Below are positions 1 to 4,887 of a stretch of 9,935 nt of DNA, piece after piece (position 1 is the stretch's first letter; every line of letters starts with the position of its first letter). Both the position numbers and the translations under genes were made by a program. The notes under the pieces were generated by a model that ran no database searches, was not told the origin of the DNA, and saw only the letters and a program-made list of their open reading frames with translations. The stretch is from contig JAICWX010000314.1 of assembly GCA_025934635.1 (NCBI GenBank), forward strand, positions 1 through 9,935. The letters run 5' to 3'. This DNA comes from Streptosporangiaceae bacterium. Lineage in GTDB: Bacteria; Actinomycetota; Actinomycetes; Streptosporangiales; Streptosporangiaceae.

Positions 1-140
1 CCATGGGACTCCGGATGGGCCGCCGCGGGCGCCAGGAATGCCTGCGCCGCTTCGATATCGGCACCACCACCGCCCAGGTCGAAGCGCTCTACCGCGAAGC
101 GCTACGCGGACCAGGAAAAACCCGGACAAGCCAGCCATGA
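1..140 (+). CDS. Glycosyltransferase (GT4-like), C-terminal end only
   Basis: The reading frame beginning at base 3 is open from the window edge to a TGA at 138-140 and encodes about 45 residues. The segment GRRGRQECLRRFDIGTTTAQ followed by VEALYREAL is the typical last helix of GT-B fold glycosyltransferases of family 4, which commonly end in a form like GRRGRERVLERFD...RLEALYREVL. The stop overlaps the ATG of the next gene as ATGA, so the two are very probably translationally coupled in one operon. The catalytic domain lies outside the window, so donor and acceptor sugars cannot be named. The assignment rests on family knowledge and one short C-terminal signature. Confidence 0.72.
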   Translation, partial: MGLRMGRRGRQECLRRFDIGTTTAQVEALYREALRGPGKTRTSQP

Positions 141-1072
141 GCCGACCCCTTGGTCATCTTGCCATGCTCGCGCTGCGCGACCTGCGGGTGCGCGCCTACC
201 CGCTGGCACCCGGTTTCCGGCGCGATGGCCGGGGACCCTACCCGCTGGACCTGCGACCGGTCAGCCGGTCCTTCCGGCCCGGTGCGGATGGCGTGATAGC
301 CGTCGCGGGCCCGGACGGGCGCACGTACCGTAACCCGGTGTCGGCTAGCCTTTACGCGCTCGCCCAGCACGCCGAGACGGTCCGGCCTGCCGAGACGGTC
401 CGGCCGGTGGGTAAGCCGTCCGCCAGCATGGCCGGATTCCTCACCCAGGCCAGCTATCTGCGAGACAGCCAGGACGGCAACGGCGGATGGCGCTATCCGG
501 TCTCGGTGGCGCGCTATCAGGTAGCACCTGGCTGGTACTCGGCGATGGCGCAAGGGCTTGCGATCTCGGTGATGCTCCGCGCCCACGACGCAACCGGCCA
601 GAGGTCGTTTCTCGACGCGGCCGGGGCGGCCGCGGCGCTGATGCTCGAGCCGCTCCGCGCGGGCGGGTGCGCCGACTACGACGAAGCCGGGCGGCCGTTC
701 CTGGAGGAATGCCCGTCCGATCCGCCCTGCCACATCCTCAACGGCGCGGTGTTCGCGGTCATCGGCCTGTGCGAGCACGAGGTGCGCACAGACGGCCGGG
801 GCCATATCGCCGCCGGGCTCCGCCTAGCGGCCCAGCTCGGCCGCTACGACTTGGGTTACTGGTCCCGTTATGACCAGCGGTTCGCTGCGCCCGCCAGCCT
901 CGCCTACCACTGCCTGCACATCTCGCTTCTCGAGGCGGCCGCCCGGCTGCTCGCGGACGATGCCTTCAGCCGAGCCGCCGCCGCCTGGCGTTCCTACCTG
1001 CGGCACCCGGGAAACCGGATACGGGCGGCGGTCAGCAAGGGGCGTTTCGTGCTCGGCGAGGGCCGTGGCTGA
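137..1072 (+). CDS. D-glucuronyl C5-epimerase C-terminal domain protein
   Basis: A 311-aa protein if started at the ATG that overlaps the upstream glycosyltransferase stop (ATGA). The frame stays open further upstream to an ATG at 38, but that stretch is the coding end of the neighbour. From about residue 92 to the end it matches the GLCE C-terminal (alpha/alpha barrel) domain: GGWRYP at 116-121, PGWYSAMAQG from 131, CHILNGAVFAVIGLCEHE from 198, DLGYWSRYD at 238-246 and YHCLHISLLEA from 257. In the family this domain inverts C5 of glucuronate in a polymer to give iduronate, and conserved tyrosines and histidines line the active site. There is no obvious signal peptide, so it is probably cytoplasmic or works with a membrane synthase. 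Its place between two glycosyltransferase genes supports a role in making a uronate-containing polysaccharide. The substrate is inferred, not shown. Confidence 0.82.
   Translation: MSRPLGHLAMLALRDLRVRAYPLAPGFRRDGRGPYPLDLRPVSRSFRPGADGVIAVAGPDGRTYRNPVSASLYALAQHAETVRPAETVRPVGKPSASMAGFLTQASYLRDSQDGNGGWRYPVSVARYQVAPGWYSAMAQGLAISVMLRAHDATGQRSFLDAAGAAAALMLEPLRAGGCADYDEAGRPFLEECPSDPPCHILNGAVFAVIGLCEHEVRTDGRGHIAAGLRLAAQLGRYDLGYWSRYDQRFAAPASLAYHCLHISLLEAAARLLADDAFSRAAAAWRSYLRHPGNRIRAAVSKGRFVLGEGRG
371..406 (+). repeat. In-frame 18-bp tandem duplication inside the epimerase gene
   Basis: Two adjacent 18-bp units (371-388 and 389-406) differ only in the last base. Both start with GCCGAGACGGTCCGGCC and encode AETVRP twice in a row. 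They sit in the variable part before the epimerase domain, so the six-residue insertion probably affects a linker only. It looks like a recent slippage duplication. Confidence 0.9.
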
Positions 1073-2252
1073 CCAGCGGGACCTGACGGTCCTGCTGATC
1101 GCGCCCGCCCGCTCGATGCACACCGGGCGGTGGGCGGCGGCTCTGGCCCATGCTGGGCACCGGGTCGTCGTGGTCAGCTGGCACTCCGCCCCGCCGCCGT
1201 CAGCGGGTGAGCTGCGGGTCGCCCCCGGCGGCTGGGCGGGTCCCCCCTTGCGCTGGCTGCTGAACATGGCCTGGCTCCGCCGGCTGGTCAGGGATGTCCG
1301 GCCCGACATCGTGCACGTGCACTCGCTCGGCGCCCACGGCTTGCTGGCGCTGGCCCTGCCCGCTGGCCCGCCGCGGGTGATCACGCCGTGGGGCAGTGAG
1401 CTGCGGTCCGCGCGACGGTCCGCCGCGCGGGCTGCCGTGATCCGGCTGGCCGTGAACCGGGCGGACCTGGTGCTGCCCACGTCCGCCCAGGTAGCCGCCG
1501 AGATGATGAGCCGTTACGCGGCGCCCGCGGCGCGTACGCGCGTGCTTTCCTGGGGTGTGACCGACGAGCTGATCTCCGTCCAGCCCTCGATCCGCCGGGA
1601 CGCGATCCGGTCGGCATTCGGCCTTCCCCCCGACGCCACCGTCGTGCTCTCCGTCCGCACCACCTCGGCGACGTACCGGATTCGCGAAGTGGTGTCGGCC
1701 TTCGGCCGGGCCGCCTCGGCCCGGCCGGATCTTTTCCTCGTCCTGCTCAGCGGCCATCTTCCCGCGTCGGCGTCCGCGCAAAGGGCCAAGGAGGACTACC
1801 TCGGCGTCGTCAAGCTCGCGGCCGGGGAGATCGCCGGCCGGACGCTGATCATTGACCGGACGCTCGGCCAGCGGGAGGTGTTCGAGCTCATGTGCGCCGC
1901 CGATGCGGCTATCTCGATCCCGGCTGCCGACCAGCGCAGCTCGTCCGTGCTCGAGGCGGCCCTGGCTGGCTGCCGCCTGCTGCTTTCTGACATCGCTCCC
2001 TACCGGGAAATGGTGCGCGAGGGCCTGGCCGCCGAGCTGCTCGCCGAGCCAGTCAGCCATAGCCTCGCCGAGGCGATGCGGCACGTCCAGCAGGATGAGA
2101 CCAGCCTGGTTGCCAATCAGGAATTCATCCGGACGCGCGAGCGCGGCGCCGATAAGGCGGCCGCACTGGTGCGGGTCTATCGTGAGCTGCTGGCCGGCCG
2201 CGATGTGCCGACGCGGGCCGCTGCCGTCAGCCGGCGTTCCCGCGGATCGTGA
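1065..2252 (+). CDS. GT4-family glycosyltransferase
   Basis: A 395-aa GT-B glycosyltransferase. The chosen GTG at 1065 overlaps the epimerase gene by 8 bp and places the first strand (DLTVLLIAPAR, residues 6-16) right at the N-terminus as usual. The longer open frame back to 870 overlaps known coding sequence in another frame and is rejected. Seen in sequence: HTGRW at 19-23 after the first strand, a VHVHSLGAHG segment in the N-domain, and in the C-domain SSSVLEAALAGC from 292, a GT4 nucleotide-sugar binding signature. The E-x7-E motif appears as D289-x7-E297. No membrane segment is evident, so it is likely a cytosolic enzyme acting on a lipid-linked or membrane-proximal acceptor. It is the third gene of the coupled series with the upstream glycosyltransferase and the epimerase. 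The sugar donor cannot be told. Confidence 0.85.
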   Translation: MADQRDLTVLLIAPARSMHTGRWAAALAHAGHRVVVVSWHSAPPPSAGELRVAPGGWAGPPLRWLLNMAWLRRLVRDVRPDIVHVHSLGAHGLLALALPAGPPRVITPWGSELRSARRSAARAAVIRLAVNRADLVLPTSAQVAAEMMSRYAAPAARTRVLSWGVTDELISVQPSIRRDAIRSAFGLPPDATVVLSVRTTSATYRIREVVSAFGRAASARPDLFLVLLSGHLPASASAQRAKEDYLGVVKLAAGEIAGRTLIIDRTLGQREVFELMCAADAAISIPAADQRSSSVLEAALAGCRLLLSDIAPYREMVREGLAAELLAEPVSHSLAEAMRHVQQDETSLVANQEFIRTRERGADKAAALVRVYRELLAGRDVPTRAAAVSRRSRGS

Positions 2253-3255
2253 CCCGCTGGAAAGGGAACTTCGACGTGGCGTCCCTGATCACCTGCTTGG
2301 TGAACTGGGCCGACGGCATCGGCAGGCCCATCCGGTTGAGCAGGCCGGTCCAGTAGCGCAGGTCGCGGCTCAGGACGTTCCCGGATACCACGACGTCGTG
2401 CAGTCCGGGCGCGAAGGTGGACCACAGATCGACCGGGTTGCCGGCGCCGATGATGGTGTTCTGGCTGAGCTTGGTGTCTGAGCTTACGATGTTGATCGCC
2501 CGGAAATAGCCGCGCACCGTGTTGTGGACGATGGTGACCCGGTCGCCGTGGACTTCAATGGCCGCCGAGTTGTACATAGCCGTACCGATGAACGTGTTGC
2601 CGCTGATCGTCGTGCCGGTACCGGAGGTGTAGACCGACGAGTGGTCATGCCGCGGCGTGTTAACGCCGCGGAATTCGTTCCCGGAGATCGTCACCTGGCT
2701 GGTCGCCGACCCGGTCACCACGGTGTTCACGTTGTTGGTGTTCAGGAACCTGTTGTTGGCTACCTTGATGCCGGTCCCCCTGGTAACCAGGATCACGAAT
2801 CTGCCCTTGCCGTGGTAGAGCGGCGCGATGCTGCGGATCGGATCCGCGGACCTGTTCTGGTCGAAGGTTACCCCGGTGACCGTCAGGCCCGAGAGGTCGG
2901 TGCCTGCCGACGCGCCGGCCAGTACGGCGGTGTAGTCGCCGGCTGAGCCCGCCACCGTGAGCGTGGTGTGGTGGCCGATGATCTTCTCGGCTTGCCTCAG
3001 CCTCAGCGTCGGCCGGATCGTGAACGTCCCCGAGGGCAGGTTCACCACCCCGTTCGCCGGGTTGTCCAGCAGTGCCTGGATGCGGCCGGTGGCGTCCAGT
3101 TGCGCGGCTTCCGCCACCGGAGCCATCGCCTGAAGGGACAGGAGCGCCGACGACACCGTGCCCGCGGCAACCGCGAACTTGAGAATCGCGGCCGGGATGG
3201 ACCGCCGCGACTTCGCCCGGCGAATGATGTCTGAGGTGAGCGTCGTGCCCGGCAT
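2227..3255 (-). CDS. Secreted right-handed parallel beta-helix protein (pectate-lyase-like fold)
   Basis: A 342-aa protein with ATG at 3255 preceded by AGGGAG (3266-3261) at 5-nt spacing. Residues 1-50 form a long export signal: RR at 12-13 and 17-18, a hydrophobic core about 21-46 and a probable cleavage site near VAEA/AQ. The rest shows repeated beta-helix rungs of the type VTISGNEF, TTISGNTF, VTIVHNTV, TKLSQNTI and VVVSGNVL, each asparagine-rich at the turn, as in the pectate lyase/parallel beta-helix superfamily. This fold is used by polysaccharide lyases, epimerases and binding proteins, and no catalytic set is obvious here. Convergent to the glycosyltransferase gene, with 26 bp of overlapping coding ends, it may trim or bind the polysaccharide made by that locus (inference). 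A decayed second copy of its 5' end lies divergently at 3685. Confidence 0.8.
   Translation of the reverse strand: MPGTTLTSDIIRRAKSRRSIPAAILKFAVAAGTVSSALLSLQAMAPVAEAAQLDATGRIQALLDNPANGVVNLPSGTFTIRPTLRLRQAEKIIGHHTTLTVAGSAGDYTAVLAGASAGTDLSGLTVTGVTFDQNRSADPIRSIAPLYHGKGRFVILVTRGTGIKVANNRFLNTNNVNTVVTGSATSQVTISGNEFRGVNTPRHDHSSVYTSGTGTTISGNTFIGTAMYNSAAIEVHGDRVTIVHNTVRGYFRAINIVSSDTKLSQNTIIGAGNPVDLWSTFAPGLHDVVVSGNVLSRDLRYWTGLLNRMGLPMPSAQFTKQVIRDATSKFPFQRVTIRGNAG
2952..3006 (-). repeat. Arm of 55-bp inverted duplication (intact beta-helix gene)
   Basis: This segment, read on the minus strand, begins CTGAGGCTGAGGCAAGCCGA and encodes LRLRQAEKIIGHHTTLTV. It matches 3785-3839 on the plus strand with 4 mismatches in 55 bases (about 93 percent). 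Confidence 0.9.
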
Positions 3256-3320
3256 GAAAACTCCCTGAAAGTTGCCCGACCGTTTTATCGGGCCTCCTGT
3301 TCCTGAAGTCAGGATCGGGG
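3256..3320 (-). promoter_or_regulatory. Structured 5' leader of the beta-helix gene (two hairpins)
   Basis: Read on the minus strand, the presumed leader has a dyad TCCTGA-CT-TCAGGA (3314-3301), then GCCCGA-N8-TCGGGC (3293-3274), then the SD AGGGAG and the ATG. The same order of two hairpins before an SD recurs upstream of the decayed copy (TCCTG-N4-CAGGA at 3620-3633 and CCGGTG-N9-CACCGG at 3643-3663), with differing stem bases. A CTCCCC stretch at 3322-3317 could pair with the GGGAG of the SD. The ligand or factor, if any, is unknown and no known riboswitch class fits. Confidence 0.45.
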
Positions 3321-3326
3321 AGCTGA

Positions 3327-3356
3327 GTTATGAAATCCGGTCCCGTCTAGTTGCAA
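3327..3356 (-). promoter_or_regulatory. Candidate promoter of the beta-helix gene
   Basis: TTGCAA (3356-3351) and CATAAC (3332-3327) are separated by 18 bp and would start transcription near 3320, about 65 nt before the ATG. The same layout, CTGCAA-N18-TGTAAC, is kept upstream of the duplicated gene remnant, which supports its being functional. Confidence 0.45.
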
Positions 3357-3378
3357 GCCAGTTGCCGTATGAAATCCG
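3329..3378. repeat. Direct repeat TATGAAATCCG x2
   Basis: Exact 11-bp copies at 3329-3339 and 3368-3378 are 39 bp apart. One overlaps the candidate -10 of the beta-helix promoter and the other lies upstream of its -35, a layout that would suit a repressor or activator. No bound protein is known. Confidence 0.6.
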
Positions 3379-3399
3379 TTTCCCCTGGGCTTGCCATGC

Positions 3400-3578
3400 C
3401 TGCGACGTCTGCTATATGCTGATTATTCGGATAAGAAACCCACTGTTCACAAGCGCTATTGTTTATATATCGGCAAATCTTGGCGAAAATCACAAGAAAG
3501 CAAGAAAGCGTCATCTATAACCTACGGTAAGCCGAGTGCCTGGCGATACACTCCTGCCATTGATCACGCGCACCAAAT
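3400..3578. other. AT-rich intergenic segment, no gene recognised
   Basis: Part of the 429-bp gap between the divergent beta-helix gene and its remnant. Bases 3410-3540 are markedly poorer in GC than the rest of the window, with runs such as GTTTATATAT at 3461-3470. Small open frames here have atypical codon use, no SD and no recognisable domain, so none is called. The segment probably holds upstream regulatory sequence or a foreign insertion. Confidence 0.5.
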
Positions 3579-3608
3579 CTGCAACCAAGCGGCACTGGAA
3601 TGTGTAAC
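3579..3608 (+). promoter_or_regulatory. Duplicated promoter of the decayed beta-helix copy
   Basis: CTGCAA (3579-3584), an 18-bp spacer and TGTAAC (3603-3608) align with the minus-strand promoter of the intact gene. The flanks also agree, both running into TAACTC-N-GC then CCCGATCCTG. It should drive transcription toward the pseudogene at 3685 if still active. Confidence 0.4.
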
Positions 3609-3684
3609 TCCGCACCCGATCCTGGCATCAGGAAATGCAGGCCCGGTGAATAGATGTCACCGGAAATAGATTGAGGGGGCGACG

Positions 3685-3901
3685 ATGCCGGCCGCGATTC
3701 GTATAGCGCGGGTTATCCGCCGGGCCCGGCCGCGGCGGAAGACCCTGGCGGGCTGGCCGCACTGGCCGCGGCGGGGTGCCGGCGCTGAGGCTGAGGCAAG
3801 CCGAGAAAATCGTCGGCCATCACACCACGTTCACGGTGGAAACCACGGCTGACGGCAGTGATCCCCGTTACCGGGGCGGCCACCCGGCGCTGTCGCGCTA
3901 A
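3685..3901 (+). pseudogene. Decayed, truncated duplicate of the beta-helix gene
   Basis: An ATG at 3685 has a strong SD (GAGGGGG, 5-nt spacing). Its first 18 codons align with the intact gene without gaps: MPAAIRIARVIRRARPRR against MPGTTLTSDIIRRAKSRR. Homology resumes at 3785 as LRLRQAEKIVGHHTTFTVE, but in another frame. The distance from ATG to this block is 100 nt here and 249 nt in the intact gene, so a net 149 nt is missing and the frame is shifted. The original frame stops at 3850-3852 and the shifted one at 3899-3901. Nothing of the remaining ~240 codons of the beta-helix is present. It is divergent from the intact gene, and so looks like an inverted duplication that decayed. Expression of a 55-aa peptide from the intact start is possible but has no evident role. 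Confidence 0.8.
3785..3839 (+). repeat. Arm of 55-bp inverted duplication (decayed copy)
   Basis: Partner of 2952-3006 on the opposite strand, with 4 mismatches in 55. Two mismatches change an amino acid (I to V and L to F), while the other two are silent. Confidence 0.9.
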
Positions 3902-3921
3902 CGGCCGCTCCGGGCCGGCCC

Positions 3922-4263
3922 TCACGTGGCGGCGGCGTCCCGGAGGATGGCGCGGACCAGGCTCACCGCGTCACGCAGGTCGGCCGGGCCGGCGACCGGC
4001 AGCGTCCGGGGCGAGGCGGCCGGCGGCTGCCGGGTGAACCGGTGGCAGTCGATAGTGGCCTCGTCATGGCCCGGCGACCCGGTATGGAGGACTTCGAGTT
4101 CCTGGCGGCCGTCCTGGTACGTGATCACCGACACGGTCAGGTCGGTGTCCGACGCGAGCTGGACGGCCAGGTAACGAAGCGGAGCCGAGGCCAGGCCGGA
4201 GACTTGGTCCCGGATCCGCGCCGGTGCCACGCCGCTGAGGATGATCTTGCTGATGGTGATCAC
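3922..4263 (-). CDS. Hypothetical protein, 113 aa
   Basis: A GTG start at 4263 follows AGGGAGGG with 7-nt spacing, and third codon positions are strongly GC-rich, so this is a real gene. I do not recognise the family. The N-terminus (MITISKIILSGVAPARIRDQ) is followed by alternating hydrophobic stretches (APLRYLAVQLA, DLTVSVITYQ, RQELEVLH) that read like beta-strands. A Pro-rich linker about residues 79-93 and a C-terminal helix, ADLRDAVSLVRAILRDAA, follow. No signal peptide or membrane segment is seen, so it is probably a small cytosolic alpha/beta protein. It is downstream of the 28-aa peptide gene on the same strand, but a strong hairpin (4530-4567) separates them, so it probably has its own promoter. 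Its stop is 20 bp from the end of the convergent beta-helix pseudogene. Confidence 0.7.
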   Translation of the reverse strand: MITISKIILSGVAPARIRDQVSGLASAPLRYLAVQLASDTDLTVSVITYQDGRQELEVLHTGSPGHDEATIDCHRFTRQPPAASPRTLPVAGPADLRDAVSLVRAILRDAAAT

Positions 4264-4360
4264 GCGGATTCCCTCCCTGGATCAGGCCGGTCCCGGGTTG
4301 GAGTGGACAGGTGCTGCCCGGCGCGCCAGAAGACGCCTGGCCACGAGGTTGTAGATACTT

Positions 4361-4408
4361 AAAGTAATTTCCTAGTCACTGATAGCTCAACTGGGATCGT
4401 ACTCCCAG
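4361..4408 (-). promoter_or_regulatory. Candidate promoter and adjacent dyad upstream of the 113-aa gene
   Basis: On the minus strand TTGAGC (4390-4385), an 18-bp spacer and TACTTT (4366-4361) form a weak sigma-70 type promoter. A dyad CTGGGA-N6-TCCCAG (4391-4408) touches the -35 on its upstream side, where an activator or repressor could bind. The rest of the 321-bp gap from 4264 to 4584 holds the peptide gene's hairpin, a CGCAATTGCG palindrome at 4434-4443 and nothing else I can name. Confidence 0.3.
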
Positions 4409-4529
4409 GATGCAGCGATGCGATTGGCCTTAACGCAATTGCGCAGCGGAATTTCTTCCCGTGTGGCACCGCGGTGATCCGGCGGCGCCGTCCAGCTCCG
4501 CAGGTGGGGTGACGCCGAGGCGGCAAGCG

Positions 4530-4567
4530 AACCTGGTCCGGGGACCGCGAGGTACCCGGACCAGGTT
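4530..4567 (-). terminator. Strong hairpin after the 28-aa peptide gene
   Basis: Perfect 13-bp arms AACCTGGTCCGGG (4530-4542) and CCCGGACCAGGTT (4555-4567) are extended by three more pairs around a four-base loop after one mismatch. It begins 17 nt past the peptide stop codon. There is no clear U-run, as is common for actinobacterial terminators. It may also protect the 3' end of a short mRNA. Confidence 0.75.
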
Positions 4568-4584
4568 GGCAGGCCGCAGCCTGG

Positions 4585-4671
4585 CTAGAGCAGGCCGCTG
4601 ACCAGCGAGCCGAGGCTGCTGAGCAGCGAACTGAGCGAACTGGCGAGCTGCGTAAGGATCGTACCTAGCAT
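4585..4671 (-). CDS. 28-aa charge-free amphipathic Leu/Ser peptide
   Basis: The ATG at 4671 is preceded by AAGGGGGG with about 7-nt spacing, a far better start than the ATG at 4779, whose extension has no SD and looks like leader. The 28 residues contain 11 Leu and 9 Ser and no charged side chain. Leucines at 2, 6, 9, 13, 16, 20, 23 and 27 follow exact 4-3 heptad spacing, with Ser, Thr, Gln and Gly on the other face. The core reads SSLSSLLSSLGSLVSG. Such a helix should insert in membranes or self-associate. Type I toxins, phenol-soluble modulins and holin-like peptides are small and hydrophobic in the same way, but I see no specific homology to any of them. It has its own candidate promoter (4764-4791), a GC-rich hairpin-prone leader and a strong 3' hairpin, so it looks like a single-gene transcript just downstream of the sigma/membrane-protein operon. 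Confidence 0.65.
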   Translation of the reverse strand: MLGTILTQLASSLSSLLSSLGSLVSGLL

Positions 4672-4693
4672 TCTGGTGCCCCCCTTTGAGTCT

Positions 4694-4734
4694 GGGGCTG
4701 TCGGGCCCCGTAGAGCCGCTCCCGCGGGGGCGGC
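4694..4734 (-). promoter_or_regulatory. Hairpin-rich leader of the peptide gene
   Basis: GGGGC-N6-GCCCC (4694-4709) and a near-perfect GCCGCTCCC-GC-GGGGGCGGC dyad (4715-4734) lie between the candidate promoter and the SD (about 4680-4687). The first stem ends 6 bp before the SD and could affect ribosome access. Confidence 0.35.
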
Positions 4735-4763
4735 CCGCGCCACCCCCGGCGGCGCGCCACTAA

Positions 4764-4791
4764 GTCTTACAGTGTTCACTCAGTTACGCAA
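4764..4791 (-). promoter_or_regulatory. Candidate promoter of the 28-aa peptide gene
   Basis: On the minus strand TTGCGT (4791-4786), a 16-bp spacer and TAAGAC (4769-4764), preceded by TG one base off the extended -10 position. It predicts a leader of about 85 nt. Confidence 0.4.
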
Positions 4792-4811
4792 GGTGACACT
4801 ACGTGGGTCGG

Positions 4812-4825
4812 AGCCTGAGCAGGCT
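4812..4825 (-). terminator. Palindrome after the sigma operon, possible terminator
   Basis: AGCCTG-AG-CAGGCT lies 63 bp past the stop of the membrane-protein gene and just upstream of the peptide promoter. The stem is short, so it is only a weak candidate terminator or a protein-binding dyad. Confidence 0.3.
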
Positions 4826-4887
4826 TGACGATGCCCGCTCCTGTTGTCGTCGCGCGTCCGGCGGCGGCAGCGTCCCCGTTGCTACGC

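Noticed and set aside
870..1064. N-terminal extension of the second glycosyltransferase back to an ATG at 870
   Set aside because: It lies wholly within the epimerase coding sequence in another frame, and the first Rossmann strand begins directly after the GTG at 1065.
89..2084. Long minus-strand open frames opposite the epimerase and glycosyltransferase genes
   Set aside because: They are antisense shadows of GC-rich codons: Arg/Gly/Pro/Ala-rich, no domains, no SD, and they overlap genes with clear family signatures.
3256..3420. Known riboswitch (c-di-GMP, ydaO/c-di-AMP, cobalamin) before the beta-helix gene
   Set aside because: None of the conserved core sequences I know for these classes is present; only generic hairpins are seen.
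3272..3669. Small plus-strand open frames in the AT-rich gap
   Set aside because: Codon use is unlike the neighbours, there is no SD or recognisable domain, and they overlap the inverted copy of the promoter and leader.
4672..4779. Extension of the 28-aa peptide to a 64-aa protein starting at 4779
   Set aside because: There is no SD at 4779, the extension is Arg/Ala/Pro-rich leader-like sequence overlapping predicted hairpins, and the ATG at 4671 has an excellent SD. The 4779 start would also nearly coincide with the candidate -10.
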